NCBI GenBank assembly: GCA_016213325.1
Contig: JACRAY010000026.1
Span: forward strand, 124,001 to 188,000
Direction: 5' to 3'
Source of the DNA: Burkholderiales bacterium
Lineage (GTDB): Bacteria; Pseudomonadota; Gammaproteobacteria; Burkholderiales; Burkholderiaceae_C
Length of the DNA: 64,000 bases
The translations under genes and the position numbers were made by a program. The notes beneath the pieces were generated by a model, which saw only the letters and a program-made list of their open reading frames with translations, had not been told where the DNA came from and did not search any database. Below are positions 17,123 through 26,953 of this stretch, one piece after another (position 1 is the first letter of the stretch; each line of letters begins with the position of its first letter).

Positions 17123-18009
17123 GCCTTCCTCGACTTCCTGGTGAACAAGCCCTCGGGCCGCAGCAGCAGCACACCGATGAACACGCCATACGACATCAGC
17201 GCCTTCAGCGATGGGCTGGTGAAGTGCATGCCGATCGCCTCCACCACGCCCAGCAACAGCCCGCCCGCCAGTGCGCCGCCCATGCTGCCGAAGCCGCCGA
17301 GCGTGATCACGATCAGCGCGGTCACCGTATAGGGTTCGCCCATCGAAGGCGAGATCGTGTACGCCATCGACAGCAGGCAGCCGGCCACGCCCGACAGCCC
17401 GAGCCCGATGCCGAACATCAGCGGGTGCAGCACGCCGGTGTTGATGCCCACCAGCCGCGCGCCCACCGGCGACTGCATCAGCGCGCGCACGCCCTTGCCG
17501 TACAGCGTCTGGCGCAGCAGCACGATCATGGCTGCGGCAAAGGCCAACGCCAGCCCGAACACCAGCAGCTTGTTGGCGGCGAACTGCGCCCCGCCGAACT
17601 TGATGGGCTCGGTCAGGTAGTCGTAGCCGCGCAGGTCGCCGCCCCACACCCAGTTGACGAAGTTTTGCACCAGGAACATCAGCCCGAACGCCACCATCAG
17701 CCCGCGTGCTTCGAAGATGTCGAGGTTGGGCGACGTGGCCGCCAGCCGGCGAAAGCACAACCAGTGGATCGCGATGCCCAGCACCACCAGCAGCGCGAAC
17801 GACAGCGGCATCACCAGCAGCGGCGACAGGCCGAAAGAGGTCTGCAGCATCCACGTGAGGTAGGCCCCCACCATCAGGAACTCGCCGTGCGCGATGTTCA
17901 GGATGCGCATCAGCCCGTACTGCAGGTTCAGGCCGAGCGCGACGAGCGCGTAGATGCCCCCGGTGATCAGGCCGGAGGTGATGAGTTCAAGCCACGCGCC
18001 CGCCGACAT
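17119..18009 (-). CDS. livH: branched-chain amino acid-type ABC transporter permease LivH
   Basis: This 296-residue permease has about eight hydrophobic helices and the LivH signatures GLITGGIYALVALGLNLQYG, RILNIAHGEFLMVGAYL and LGGFGSMGGALAGGLLLG. It begins immediately after the stop of the substrate-binding protein gene and overlaps livM by 4 bp. It forms the membrane channel with LivM. Confidence 0.94.
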   Translation of the reverse strand: MSAGAWLELITSGLITGGIYALVALGLNLQYGLMRILNIAHGEFLMVGAYLTWMLQTSFGLSPLLVMPLSFALLVVLGIAIHWLCFRRLAATSPNLDIFEARGLMVAFGLMFLVQNFVNWVWGGDLRGYDYLTEPIKFGGAQFAANKLLVFGLALAFAAAMIVLLRQTLYGKGVRALMQSPVGARLVGINTGVLHPLMFGIGLGLSGVAGCLLSMAYTISPSMGEPYTVTALIVITLGGFGSMGGALAGGLLLGVVEAIGMHFTSPSLKALMSYGVFIGVLLLRPEGLFTRKSRKA

Positions 18010-19224
18010 TCACTTCCAGGCCGGCTTCGACGGATTCAACTTCGCCGTAGCCACCTTCTGCGGCCACACCACCTCGAACTCGCCGTTCTGCCACTGGCTC
18101 ACCGTGCCCGGCGTCGCGGTGTTCTCGCTGCCGGTGAACTTGATGTCGCCCACGATGGTCTTGTGCGTGTTGTTGGCCACATAGTCGCGGATCGCCTTGC
18201 GGTCCAGACCCACCTGCTTGGCCGCGCTGGTCAGGATCTGCAGCCCCGCATAGCAATGGCCGCTGGCCCAGCGGTCCGGCTCCTTGGCCGCGCCGAACTT
18301 CTTCACGTGCGCGTCGAAGTAGGTCTTGGCGCCCGCGCTGGTCTTCTGGTTCCACGAGCCCATGCCCAGCACGCCCTCGGCACCCGCCGGTGTCATCACG
18401 TTGCGATAGAGCTGGAACGCGGTGCCCACCGACGCGTAGAAGAACTTCGGGTTGAAGCCGATCTCCTTGGCCTGCCGCGACGCGAGGATGGTGTCGGGCG
18501 GGTAGGTGAAGCCGATGAAGGCGTCGGGGTTCCGGTCCTTGATGGAGCGCAGCACCGGCGACAGGTCCTTCACGCCGCCCGGGTAGCTGGTCTCCTGCAC
18601 CAGGTTGATGCCGCTGCCCTGCACCGCCACTTTCAGCGCGGCGTAGTTCTCCAGCCCGAACAGGTCGTCGACGTAGATCACCGCCGCCGACTTCGCGCCG
18701 TGGGCCTTCAGCATGTCGACGAGCGCATCGCACATCGGCTTGGGCTGCTGCAGCAGCAGGAAGAAGTACGGCAATTTCATCTCTGCCAGCCGCCGCGACA
18801 GCGCGGTGGGGGCCAGGAAGGGATAGCCGTGGCGGTTGGCGATAGGCGCCACCGCGAAGTTGGCGTTGCTGCCCCAGGGCGGCAGCACCAGGTCGACCTT
18901 GTCACTGCCCATCAGCTTTTCATAGGTGCGCACGCAGGTCTCTACGTCGCTGCGGTCGTCCGACGAAACCAGCTCGATCTTGCGGCGCGCGCCTTTCACG
19001 TCCAGCCCGCCGGCCGCGTTCTGCTCGTCGGCCCACAGCAGGTAGTTGGGTTCCTGGCTCACCTGCGCGCCGCCGGTCCACGGCCCCGTGCGCGCTATCG
19101 CGTAGCCCACGCGCACCGGCGCCGACTGCGCGATCAGGCCCGGCGCCACCGACATTGCGCCGACTGCCGCAGCAGCGCCCTTGATCAGCGTGCGGCGGGT
19201 ACTGCTGGTACGTTCATTCGCCAT
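18010..19224 (-). CDS. ABC transporter substrate-binding protein (Peripla_BP_6, LivK-like)
   Basis: The 404-residue protein starts after AAGGAG. Residues 1-33 carry a signal with twin arginines (STRRTLIKGAAAAVGAMSVA), so Tat or Sec export is possible. The mature part begins VRVGYAIARTGPWTGGA and has the type I periplasmic binding fold of HAAT family receptors. It is the first gene of the importer operon. With an aldehyde dehydrogenase and class II aldolase nearby, the ligand may be an aromatic or hydroxy acid rather than an amino acid; that is inference. Confidence 0.92.
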   Translation of the reverse strand: MANERTSSTRRTLIKGAAAAVGAMSVAPGLIAQSAPVRVGYAIARTGPWTGGAQVSQEPNYLLWADEQNAAGGLDVKGARRKIELVSSDDRSDVETCVRTYEKLMGSDKVDLVLPPWGSNANFAVAPIANRHGYPFLAPTALSRRLAEMKLPYFFLLLQQPKPMCDALVDMLKAHGAKSAAVIYVDDLFGLENYAALKVAVQGSGINLVQETSYPGGVKDLSPVLRSIKDRNPDAFIGFTYPPDTILASRQAKEIGFNPKFFYASVGTAFQLYRNVMTPAGAEGVLGMGSWNQKTSAGAKTYFDAHVKKFGAAKEPDRWASGHCYAGLQILTSAAKQVGLDRKAIRDYVANNTHKTIVGDIKFTGSENTATPGTVSQWQNGEFEVVWPQKVATAKLNPSKPAWK

Positions 19225-19387
19225 GTTGGTCTCCTTTTTCACTCCTGCCTCGGAGCGTGCAACGCATGGTAGGCACGCGCGGCCGCGCTGGCTATGCGAT
19301 TCGCGCACTTCCGCCTTGCCTGCGTGTGCACGAGGCTGGGGTTTACCCGGGTGCCGCAGGCCTGTTGCCTCCCATAATGGACCGGCC

Positions 19388-20326
19388 ATGGCAGCCACCA
19401 CCCAGCTCAGCACCGACGCCGTCGCGCCGCGCGACCGCGCGCCGCAGTGGTGCGAGTGGGTGTTCCGGCATTTCGGCGGCCTCAAATCCGACCTGTACGG
19501 CGACACCGAGTTCGACGGCCACATGGCGGCATCGCGCGCGGGCGACGTGATCCTGACGCGGCTCGAAGCCAACCGGCACCGCGTACTGCGCACGCCCGAC
19601 ATGGCGCGCCTGTCCGAGACGGCGTACCTGAAGATCGTTGCGCCGTGGCAGGGCCATGCCACCGTGCAGCAGCAGGGCCGCGAAGCATCTGCCAGCGACG
19701 GCGCCTGGGTGATCTACGACACCACGCTCGCCTACGAGATCGCCAACCCCGAGCGCAGCGACCACCTGGTCGTGATGGTGCCCAAGGCCTGCATCTCCGA
19801 GCGCGGCCTGCGCATCGAAAGCGTGATGGCGCGCCGCTTCGGCTTGAGCGGCATCTCGCGCGTGTGCCTGGAGACCATGCGCAACACCTATCTCGAGCTG
19901 CCGAACATGAGCGAGGCGGCGGCGCAGGGCGCCGGCGAGATGATCAAGCAGCTGGTGCAGCTGTCGCTGATGGAAGGCGCCGGGCAGGAGACGGCGGTGA
20001 CGCAGCGCGAGGTGCTACGCGACCGCATCCGCCACTACGTGCTGCAGCACCTGCGCGACCCGGCCCTGTCGGTCGACGGCATCGCGCGCGCGCTCAACTG
20101 CAGCCGCCGCCACCTGTACAACGCGTTCACCGGCGAAGGCGAGTCGATCGCCGCGTACATCCAGCGGCTGCGCCTGGAAGCGTGCATCCGCGACCTGCAG
20201 GACGCGGCCCACGCCCGGCCCATCACCGACATCGCGCTGTCGTGGGGCTTCGGCAACCCGTCCCACTTCAGCCGCGTGTTCCGCGACCACACCGGCAAGA
20301 GTCCCAGCGAGTTCCGGCGCACGTAG
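19388..20326 (+). CDS. AraC family transcriptional regulator
   Basis: The 312-residue protein has an N-terminal AraC_binding_2-type cupin region (residues about 20-195) and a C-terminal pair of helix-turn-helices. The first reads LSVDGIARALNCSRRHLYNAF and the second ITDIALSWGFGNPSHFSRVF, ending with the GKSPSEFRR signature. It is divergent from the importer operon across a gap of about 160 bp and probably activates it together with the aldolase gene downstream. The ATG at 19388 precedes recognisable sequence; open frame further upstream is not supported. Confidence 0.92.
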   Translation: MAATTQLSTDAVAPRDRAPQWCEWVFRHFGGLKSDLYGDTEFDGHMAASRAGDVILTRLEANRHRVLRTPDMARLSETAYLKIVAPWQGHATVQQQGREASASDGAWVIYDTTLAYEIANPERSDHLVVMVPKACISERGLRIESVMARRFGLSGISRVCLETMRNTYLELPNMSEAAAQGAGEMIKQLVQLSLMEGAGQETAVTQREVLRDRIRHYVLQHLRDPALSVDGIARALNCSRRHLYNAFTGEGESIAAYIQRLRLEACIRDLQDAAHARPITDIALSWGFGNPSHFSRVFRDHTGKSPSEFRRT

Positions 20327-20422
20327 GCGACAGCGCCGGACCGGAATTCAGGGCATCGTTGAAATTTCGCCAATTGGCATCGGCACGAGCCGCGAGCATG
20401 ATGGCTCGCCTGGAGGCAACCC

Positions 20423-21178
20423 ATGAACATCCCGTCCCTGAAAGAAGTTGTCAGCGAGCAGGAGTGGAACCTGCGCGTCGACCTGGCTGCGTGCTACCGG
20501 CTGGTGGCACTGTACGGCTGGAGCGACCTGGTGTTCACGCACATCAGCGCGCGCATCCCCGGGCCCGAGCACCACTTCCTGATCAATCCGTACGGCCTGA
20601 TGTTCGACGAGATCACCGCATCGTCGCTGGTCAAGGTCGACCAGCAATGCAACAAGGTGATCGACTCTCCGTTCCCGGTCAACCCGGCCGGCTTCGTCAT
20701 CCACAGCTGCATCCACGAAGCGCGCGAGGACGCAGGCTGCGTGCTGCACACGCACAGCCGCGCCGGCGTGGCGGTCAGCACGCAGAAGTGCGGCGTGCTG
20801 CCGGTCAGCCAGCAGAGCACCTTCGTGTGCGCGTCACTCGCGTACCACGACTATGAAGGCGTGGCGCTGCGCGATGACGAGAAGCCGCGGCTGCAGAAAG
20901 ACCTGGGCGACAAGACTTTCCTGATGCTGCGCAACCACGGCCTGCTGGTGGTGGGCAAGACGGTGCCCGACGCCTTCCTCAGCATGTACACGTTCGAGAA
21001 CACCTGCCGCATCCAGATCGACGCGCAGGCCGGCGGCGAACTGATCCAGGTGGACCCGCGCATCATGGACAACATGGGCCAGGTGCTGAAGACGGTGACG
21101 GCGGGGCAGGGCGCCAACCTGGCGTGGCCAGCGCTGCTGCGCAAGCTGGACCGCACGAACCCCGGTTACGCGAACTAA
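20423..21178 (+). CDS. class II aldolase/adducin family protein
   Basis: The 251-residue protein shows the family zinc site: HISAR near the N-terminus, then CVLHTHSRAGVAVS with two histidines and LRNHGLLVVGKTV with the third. RBS sequence GGAGGC lies upstream. Typical members cleave or decarboxylate phosphorylated sugars or act on hydroxyacids; the exact reaction is not predictable. Position next to the AraC gene suggests a role in the same catabolic route. It overlaps the transglutaminase gene by 4 bp, tail to tail. Confidence 0.9.
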   Translation: MNIPSLKEVVSEQEWNLRVDLAACYRLVALYGWSDLVFTHISARIPGPEHHFLINPYGLMFDEITASSLVKVDQQCNKVIDSPFPVNPAGFVIHSCIHEAREDAGCVLHTHSRAGVAVSTQKCGVLPVSQQSTFVCASLAYHDYEGVALRDDEKPRLQKDLGDKTFLMLRNHGLLVVGKTVPDAFLSMYTFENTCRIQIDAQAGGELIQVDPRIMDNMGQVLKTVTAGQGANLAWPALLRKLDRTNPGYAN

Positions 21179-22017
21179 GCCAGGGTGGGCAGCGCCGGCG
21201 CGACGGCCTCCTGCTGCCGCTTCTCGCGCCGGTCGTGCTCCAGCACCGTCACTTCCTTGCGCGTCATCTCCACGTCGCCGAAGAAGGTGGCAAACGCCAC
21301 GTCCTTCGCATCGCGGCCCGTGCCTATGCGCACCAGGCGGTCCACGGGCGCCATGCCGGTCGGGTCGAACAGCACCCAGCGGCCGCCCAGCCACGCCTCG
21401 AACACGGCGTGGAAGTCCTGCGGCGGCTCGTCGAACCACACATAGCCCACCACGATGCGCGCCGGTATGTTGAGCGCGCGGCAGAACGTGATGCCCAGGT
21501 GCGCGAAATCGCGGCACACGCCGCTGCGCTGCTCCAGCACTTCCTGCGTGGTGGTGTTCGAATGCGTACTGAGCGGCTTGTACGCGATGTGCTTGCGGAT
21601 CCACTCCACCATCGCCTGCACGCGCGAGATGCCGGGCGGCAGGCTGCCGAACATCTGCTGAACCTGCGCGCACAGCACGTCCGACTCGCAATAGCGCGTG
21701 GCCAGCAGGTAGCGGAAGATGTTGTCGGGCACCTGTCCCAGCGGCACCTCCTGCAGGTCCGGGTCGATCGCGTGCATGTTCACCTCGACCTCGGCCTTGT
21801 AGTTCACCAGCAGCGGCCCGGGCGCTGCGTCGAAACGGATGAAACGGTTGCCGCTGCGCGGCTCGGTGTAGCTGTTCACCGCCACGCCCGAGGAGATGGC
21901 CAGCCGCTCGGCCAGGATGTCCTGGGTCGGCCAGTGGGCCGCCTCGATGTTGAAACAGAAATGCGCGGGCTGCTTGACCATGTACTCCAGCGCGCATTCG
22001 ACGGTCGATAAATGCAT
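21175..22017 (-). CDS. transglutaminase-like cysteine protease
   Basis: With the ATG at 22017 the product is 280 residues. It has an N-terminal bacterial transglutaminase-associated beta domain and a transglutaminase core with Cys in RSGVCRDFAHLGITFCRAL, His in DFHAVFEAWL and Asp in LFDPTG. No signal peptide is visible. Such proteins may act as proteases or in peptide cross-link metabolism. The octamer GTCCTACA lies exactly 33 nt before the start, as it does before two other genes in the window. Confidence 0.9.
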   Translation of the reverse strand: MHLSTVECALEYMVKQPAHFCFNIEAAHWPTQDILAERLAISSGVAVNSYTEPRSGNRFIRFDAAPGPLLVNYKAEVEVNMHAIDPDLQEVPLGQVPDNIFRYLLATRYCESDVLCAQVQQMFGSLPPGISRVQAMVEWIRKHIAYKPLSTHSNTTTQEVLEQRSGVCRDFAHLGITFCRALNIPARIVVGYVWFDEPPQDFHAVFEAWLGGRWVLFDPTGMAPVDRLVRIGTGRDAKDVAFATFFGDVEMTRKEVTVLEHDRREKRQQEAVAPALPTLA

Positions 22018-22078
22018 GGGACCATGGTAGAGCCGCGGCCTGCGCTGCACTGTAGGACAGCTGGCATAGGGCCCGGCG

Positions 22079-23353
22079 TCACCGTCCGAACAATCCTTTC
22101 AAGGAGTTGCCGAGCTTGTCGCCGGCAGATGCACCGGCACCGGTGCCCACGCCCGGCGCGAGCAGCGTACCCACCGCCGCGCCGACCAGCGCGCCGCGCG
22201 ACAGCGTGACGCTCGGCGAGTCGAGCGTGCCGCCCACCTGCAGCGGCACGCCGACCGTGCCCTTGGCCGACGCGAGTTCCACCGCCACGCGCCCGCTCAG
22301 GTTCTTGCTGGCCGCCATCGCCACGTTGCCGGTGGCGGCCAGCGCGCCGGAGCTCGCCACCAGGTTGGTGAGCTGCGCGGCGCGGCCGTGGGTGGCCAGG
22401 TGGCCCGCCAGCGTGTCGAGCCTGGTCTCGCCGCTGCGGTGGATGCCCACTGTCGTCACGGCCTGTGCCAGGTCTATGCCGTGCAGCACCGCATGGCGCA
22501 CGGTAAAGCGCGTCTGCGTCTGCATCGCGTCGGCGATTTCGCCGGGGTCGCGAAACTGCGCGTTCAGCGTCGTCTGCGCCTGCAGCTTGCCCGAGAGCGT
22601 CTTGCTCGGCGCCGTCAGCGCGGCCAGCTCGACCCCTTCAGTCGCCAGCGTTCCGCCGAGCACCCGCGTACCGGCCTTGCCGGGCTGCAGCGTCAGCCGG
22701 CCGGTGATGCGCCCGCCGCCGATGTCGATGCGCACCGGCCAGTGATCGGCTTCGCGTTCGACCTGGCCCTGCGTGCCGGCAAGCCGGCCTTCCAGCACCT
22801 TGAACGACCCCGACTCGAGCAGCCCCGAGTCATCCAGCCGCAACTGCGCATCGAAGGTCGTGCGCGCGCCCTTCTCGTCGGCCCAGGTCACCCGCTGCAG
22901 CACGGCGCGGCGCGGCAGCCACGCGAGCGAGTCGGCCTGCGGCTGCGCCGCCGCCGCCGGCTTCATGGGGCTCGCTCGCTGCTTCTGCACCGAAGCGACG
23001 ATCGCTGCGATGGCCGGCTGCGGCAGCACCGCCTGGCGCACCACCAGCGTCGCCACCTCCAGCCGGCCCTGCAGCAGCGGCTGCCAGCGCGGCCGCGCTT
23101 CCACGCGCTCCAGCGTGAGCGGCGGCTTGCTGTCGATGCGCAACTGGTCCACCGCTACCGCCGGCAAGGGGAACAGGTCGATCGACAGCGCACCCACTTT
23201 CACAGGCAGCCCGGCGGCAGCCGACGCTTCGCGCTCCACGCGCTGGCGGAAGTCGTCGGTGCCCAGCCAGCGATGCAGCGCGAGCACCACCACCGCCAGC
23301 AGCAGCACCCCGGCAGCCCCGGCGATCGCCAGCCATTTGATTGCGCGTGCCAT
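22079..23353 (-). CDS. AsmA family protein
   Basis: The 424-residue product begins with a single membrane anchor (KWLAIAGAAGVLLLAVVVLAL), followed by a mostly beta-rich periplasmic portion with LTLERVEARPRWQPLLQGRLEVATLVV, the AsmA N-terminal domain style, and a C-terminal AsmA_2-like part. A glycine-rich tail (GAGASAGDKLGNSLKGLFGR) ends the protein. AsmA-like proteins are implicated in lipid transport between membranes. An alternative TTG start lies ten codons upstream. Confidence 0.85.
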   Translation of the reverse strand: MARAIKWLAIAGAAGVLLLAVVVLALHRWLGTDDFRQRVEREASAAAGLPVKVGALSIDLFPLPAVAVDQLRIDSKPPLTLERVEARPRWQPLLQGRLEVATLVVRQAVLPQPAIAAIVASVQKQRASPMKPAAAAQPQADSLAWLPRRAVLQRVTWADEKGARTTFDAQLRLDDSGLLESGSFKVLEGRLAGTQGQVEREADHWPVRIDIGGGRITGRLTLQPGKAGTRVLGGTLATEGVELAALTAPSKTLSGKLQAQTTLNAQFRDPGEIADAMQTQTRFTVRHAVLHGIDLAQAVTTVGIHRSGETRLDTLAGHLATHGRAAQLTNLVASSGALAATGNVAMAASKNLSGRVAVELASAKGTVGVPLQVGGTLDSPSVTLSRGALVGAAVGTLLAPGVGTGAGASAGDKLGNSLKGLFGR

Positions 23354-23412
23354 GGGCGGATTTTGCGCCACCGTCGCCAGCAAGGAAATTGCCCCGCCGG
23401 TAGGATGTCACG

Positions 23413-24018
23413 ATGAAACTCTATTACTCACCAGGCGCGTGCTCGCTGGCGCCGCATATCGCACTGCGTGAAGCGGGGCTGGCTTTCGAAGCCGTGCTGG
23501 CGCCGACCAAGACCAAGCAGCTGCCCGACGGCAGCGACTACTTCGGCGTCAACCCGCTCGGCTACGTGCCGCTGCTGGAGCTGGATGACGGCACGCGCTT
23601 GCGCGAAGTGCCGGCCATCCTGCAGTACATCGCCGACCAGGTACCCATGAAGAACCTGGCGCCAGTTGCCGGCACGCTGCCTCGCTACCGGCTGCAGGAG
23701 TGGCTGACCTTCATCGGCATGGAACTGCATCGCAACAACACGCCGCTGTTCAACCCGGCGATGCCCGAAGCCGGCAAGCAGGTGTTCCGCGACCGGCTGG
23801 CTTTTCGCATGAAGTGGATCGACGGGCAGCTGCAGGACAAGGCGTTCCTGATGAACGACCACCTGACGGTGGCCGACGCCTACCTGTTCGCAGTGACGCG
23901 CTGGCACCAGGCGTTGGCGATCGACCTGGCGCCGTTTGCGAACCTGCGCGCGCATTTCGAGCGCATGGGCGCCCGGGCAGCGGTGCAGGAGGCGTTGAAG
24001 GTCGAAGGGCTGCCGTAA
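23413..24018 (+). CDS. glutathione S-transferase, beta class
   Basis: The 201-residue protein starts MKLYYSPGACSLAPHIAL; Cys10 and the following serine are the beta-class active site. VPLLELDDG and the glutamate of REVPAILQYIAD are the glutathione-binding parts, and a helical C-terminal domain includes TVADAYLFAVTRW. It conjugates glutathione to electrophiles or acts in thiol redox reactions. It stands alone between divergent and convergent neighbours. Confidence 0.93.
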   Translation: MKLYYSPGACSLAPHIALREAGLAFEAVLAPTKTKQLPDGSDYFGVNPLGYVPLLELDDGTRLREVPAILQYIADQVPMKNLAPVAGTLPRYRLQEWLTFIGMELHRNNTPLFNPAMPEAGKQVFRDRLAFRMKWIDGQLQDKAFLMNDHLTVADAYLFAVTRWHQALAIDLAPFANLRAHFERMGARAAVQEALKVEGLP

Positions 24019-24021
24019 AGG

Positions 24022-24612
24022 CTACGCGTCCAGCTCCGGCCCCACGCCAATCGGCGCAGGCGCCTTCAACACGATGCGCGTGAACAGCCGGTCGTAACTC
24101 GGGTCGCGTTCGCCGCCGGCCAGCGGGTCGCGGCGCTCCATGAAGGCGGCGTCGATCTGGGCCCAGTCGTCGTCGCCCAGCTTCTCCATCGCGGCGGGAA
24201 TCACCTGCTGCTCTTCCACGTGCATGTGGTCGAGGTAGAAACGCACGTAGCCCTGCGCCGTGTGGGTGAACTGCTGGCGCCGTCCGTCACCCAGCAGCTC
24301 CCACGCCAGCAGCATGTGCTGCAGCTCGCGCACGCGGCCCTCGCCCAGCAGGTGGTCGTTGTCGAGTTGGTCGATTACCGGCTTCAGCTCGGGCGCAACG
24401 CGCACGACCATCGGAAACAGCACGTCGGACTCTTTCGGGTGGTGCCGGCGCTCGGGAAATTCGTCGATGTAGAACAGCATCGCGCGCAGCACGTCGAAGA
24501 AGCGCTCGGGGTGGTCGCCGGGGCCGGTCTCCAGCATGGCGAGGATGGACCGCAACACGGCGGCCACGGCGGTGTGTTCATCCCGGATGATCTGAAGGGC
24601 GGCGCGTGACAT
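24022..24612 (-). CDS. hemerythrin HHE domain protein
   Basis: The 196-residue protein has the HHE cation-binding pattern: IIRDEHTAVAAVL, FPERRHHPKESDVLF with a histidine pair and glutamate, LDNDHLLGE, and LDHMHVEEQQVIP. These provide a likely di-iron site for binding oxygen or nitric oxide. It lies downstream of copA with a 72-bp gap that contains an FNR/Anr-like box, so oxygen-responsive control is plausible. Confidence 0.9.
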   Translation of the reverse strand: MSRAALQIIRDEHTAVAAVLRSILAMLETGPGDHPERFFDVLRAMLFYIDEFPERRHHPKESDVLFPMVVRVAPELKPVIDQLDNDHLLGEGRVRELQHMLLAWELLGDGRRQQFTHTAQGYVRFYLDHMHVEEQQVIPAAMEKLGDDDWAQIDAAFMERRDPLAGGERDPSYDRLFTRIVLKAPAPIGVGPELDA

Positions 24613-24654
24613 GGCAAGGTCTCCTTCCGCGAGCTTGGCACGCCGGTGCTGCAG

Positions 24655-24678
24655 CCCCGTTGACGTACATCAACGGGG
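24655..24678 (-). promoter_or_regulatory. FNR/Anr-like box within a perfect hairpin
   Basis: On the minus strand the sequence reads TTGATGTACGTCAA, matching the FNR consensus TTGAT-N4-ATCAA at nine of ten positions. It is centred about 54 bp before the hemerythrin start, a normal activating distance if the transcript starts about 12 bp before the codon. It is also the core of a larger perfect 9-bp-arm inverted repeat (CCCCGTTGA / TCAACGGGG) that could terminate the copA transcript. The two readings are not exclusive. Confidence 0.55.
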
Positions 24679-24684
24679 TCAGGC

Positions 24685-26865
24685 TTACGGTCGCCAGCGT
24701 TTGAGCAGCAGCGCGTTGGTCATCACGCTCACGCTCGACAATGCCATGGCCGCACCGGCCACCACCGGGCTCAGGAACCCGAGCGCCGCCATCGGGATTC
24801 CGGCGACGTTGTAGGCGAACGCCCAGAACAGGTTTTGCCGGATCTTGCGTACCGTGCGATGCGAAATGTCGAGCGCGCCGGCCACCAGTTGCAGGTCGCC
24901 GCGCATCAGCGTGATGCCTGCGGCATGCATCGCCACGTCGGTACCGGTGCCCATCGCCATGCCGACGTCGGCCGCGGCCAGCGCGGGCGCGTCATTCACG
25001 CCGTCGCCCACCATTGCCACCACACGGCCCTGCCGGCGCAGGTCGGCCACGCGCGAGGCCTTGTCGCCGGGAAGGACGTCTGCCATCACCTCGTCGTCGT
25101 TGAGGCCGAGGCGGCGCGCCATGGCGACCGCTGCAGCGCGATGGTCGCCCGAGATCATCACGATGTGCAGCCCGCGCGCGCGCAGCAGCGCCAGGGCTTC
25201 GCCGGCGCCGGGTTTGGGCTCGTCGGCAAACGCCATCAGCGCGCGCAGCGCAAGGCCTTCGTGCGTGCGTTCGACCAGCGCCGACACCGTGGCGCCTTCG
25301 CCCTGCAGCGCCTGCGCGCGCCCGGACAGCTCGCCCAGTGCCACGCCCAGTTCATCGAGCCAGCGCAGGCTGCCGATCAGGAAAGCGCGGCCCTGCACCA
25401 CGCCTTCGGTGCCCCGCCCGGCCACCGCGCGCAAGGCATCGGCAGTTGCGATGGCCATGCCACGCTCGCGCGCTGCCTGCACCACTGCGCGCGCCAGCGG
25501 ATGCTCGCTGCCGCCTTGCAGCGCAGCGGCAAAGGCCAGCACCTGCGGTTCGTCCACGCCCGGTGCCGGCACGAAAGCCACCAGGCGCGGACGACCCACC
25601 GTCAACGTGCCCGTCTTGTCGAAAGCCACCGTGTCGACACGGTGCGCAATTTCCAGCGCCTCGGCATCCTTGATCAGGATGCCCTGCCCTGCCGCCACGC
25701 CGGTGCCCGCCATGATGGCCGCGGGCGTCGCCAGCCCCAGCGCGCAAGGGCACGCGATCACGAGCACGGCTACGGCGTGGATCAACCCGGCCTCCCAGCC
25801 GCCGCCCGCCAGCAGCCAGCCGCCCAGCGTCAGCACCGCAATCACCAATACCACCGGCACGAACACGGCCGACACCTGGTCCACCAGCCGCTGGATCGGC
25901 GCCTTGGCGGCCTGCGCGTCCTCGACCAGCCGGATGATCTGCGCGAGCACCGTCTCGCCGCCCACCGCCGTAGCCTGCATCACCACGCGGCCTTCGCCGT
26001 TGATGCTGCCGCCGGTCAGCCTGGCGCCGACGCCGCGCGGCACCGGCAAGGGCTCGCCGGTCAGCATGGACTCGTCGACATGGGTCTCGCCCTGCTCGAC
26101 CAGGCCGTCCGCCGGCACACGCTCACCCGGACGCACCACCAGCCGGTCACCGGCCAGCACTTCCGCCAGCGGCAGGTCCGCTTCGTCGCCGTTCTTCTGC
26201 AGCACGTGCGCCGTCTCGGGCCGCAGCGCGTGCAGCGCGCGGATGGCAGAGGTGGTCTGCCGCTTGGCGCGCGCCTCCAGCCACTTGCCCAGCATCACCA
26301 GCGTGACCACCACAGCCGACGCCTCGAAGTAAAGGTGCTGGCCATCGTCGGCCAGCCATAGCCACACCGACAGCGCCCAGCCGGCCGTGGTGCCTATGGC
26401 CACCAGCAGGTCCATGTTGCCGGTGCCGGCCTTCAGCGCGTGCCAGCCCGCGCGGTAGAAGCGCGCACCCAGGATGAACTGCACCGGTGTCGCCAGCACG
26501 AACTGCAGCCAGGCCGGCAGCATCCAGTGGTAACCCAGCAGGTCGCCGAACATCGGCACGATGAGCGGCAGCGACAGCGCCAGGCCAAGCGCCACCGGCG
26601 CGAAGCCCGTCCACGGCGACCCGTCCTGCGGCAGCGACTCTTCGGCGGCGCGCGGCTCGTAGCCCGCGTTGCGCACGGCCCGGCGGATCTGCGCCTCCAT
26701 CTGGGCGGAAGGCTGGTACACCACGCGCGCCGACTCGGTGGCCAGGTTCACGCTGGCCTGGGCCACGCCGGGCACCTTGCGGATGGCGCGCTCCACGCGC
26801 GACACGCACGACGCGCAGGTCATGCCGGCAACGCCAAGGTCCAGGGTACGGGTGGTATCGGTCAT
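24685..26865 (-). CDS. copA: Cu(I)-exporting P1B-type ATPase
   Basis: The 726-residue protein has one N-terminal heavy-metal domain (GMTCASC, residues about 14-20), membrane helices, the actuator motif TGEPLPV, the copper-specifying CPC in [13 protein letters not shown], phosphorylation site DKTGTLT and the hinge [10 protein letters not shown]. Only one metal domain is present. It pumps Cu(I) out of the cytoplasm. It is divergent from copZ-cueR, and a CueR-type operator lies directly upstream. Confidence 0.96.
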   Translation of the reverse strand: MTDTTRTLDLGVAGMTCASCVSRVERAIRKVPGVAQASVNLATESARVVYQPSAQMEAQIRRAVRNAGYEPRAAEESLPQDGSPWTGFAPVALGLALSLPLIVPMFGDLLGYHWMLPAWLQFVLATPVQFILGARFYRAGWHALKAGTGNMDLLVAIGTTAGWALSVWLWLADDGQHLYFEASAVVVTLVMLGKWLEARAKRQTTSAIRALHALRPETAHVLQKNGDEADLPLAEVLAGDRLVVRPGERVPADGLVEQGETHVDESMLTGEPLPVPRGVGARLTGGSINGEGRVVMQATAVGGETVLAQIIRLVEDAQAAKAPIQRLVDQVSAVFVPVVLVIAVLTLGGWLLAGGGWEAGLIHAVAVLVIACPCALGLATPAAIMAGTGVAAGQGILIKDAEALEIAHRVDTVAFDKTGTLTVGRPRLVAFVPAPGVDEPQVLAFAAALQGGSEHPLARAVVQAARERGMAIATADALRAVAGRGTEGVVQGRAFLIGSLRWLDELGVALGELSGRAQALQGEGATVSALVERTHEGLALRALMAFADEPKPGAGEALALLRARGLHIVMISGDHRAAAVAMARRLGLNDDEVMADVLPGDKASRVADLRRQGRVVAMVGDGVNDAPALAAADVGMAMGTGTDVAMHAAGITLMRGDLQLVAGALDISHRTVRKIRQNLFWAFAYNVAGIPMAALGFLSPVVAGAAMALSSVSVMTNALLLKRWRP

Positions 26866-26878
26866 GGGTGGATGCTGA

Positions 26879-26903
26879 ACCTTGCCACGATGGCAAGGTC
26901 AAG
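26879..26903 (-). promoter_or_regulatory. CueR-type operator/promoter for copA
   Basis: The dyad ACCTTGCCACGATGGCAAGGT (26879-26899) lies 14 bp before copA. On the minus strand it is fused to a -35-like TTGACC, giving the over-long 19-20 bp spacer that MerR-family activators such as CueR require. The downstream CAGCAT is a plausible -10. Confidence 0.8.
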
Positions 26904-26953
26904 CCTTGCGCTGCATCAACCCTGTGGCGGTGCAGGGTACCGGGACAGGCCGT

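Noticed and set aside
16103..17854. Open minus-strand frame of 583 codons that appears to fuse LivM with upstream sequence
   Set aside because: The upstream part is an off-frame reading of livH; real livM starts at 17122 with the ATGA overlap.
17113..19272. Open plus-strand frame of 719 codons across livH and the binding-protein gene
   Set aside because: Composition is His/Arg/Gln rich and repetitive, typical of antisense frames in GC-rich genes.
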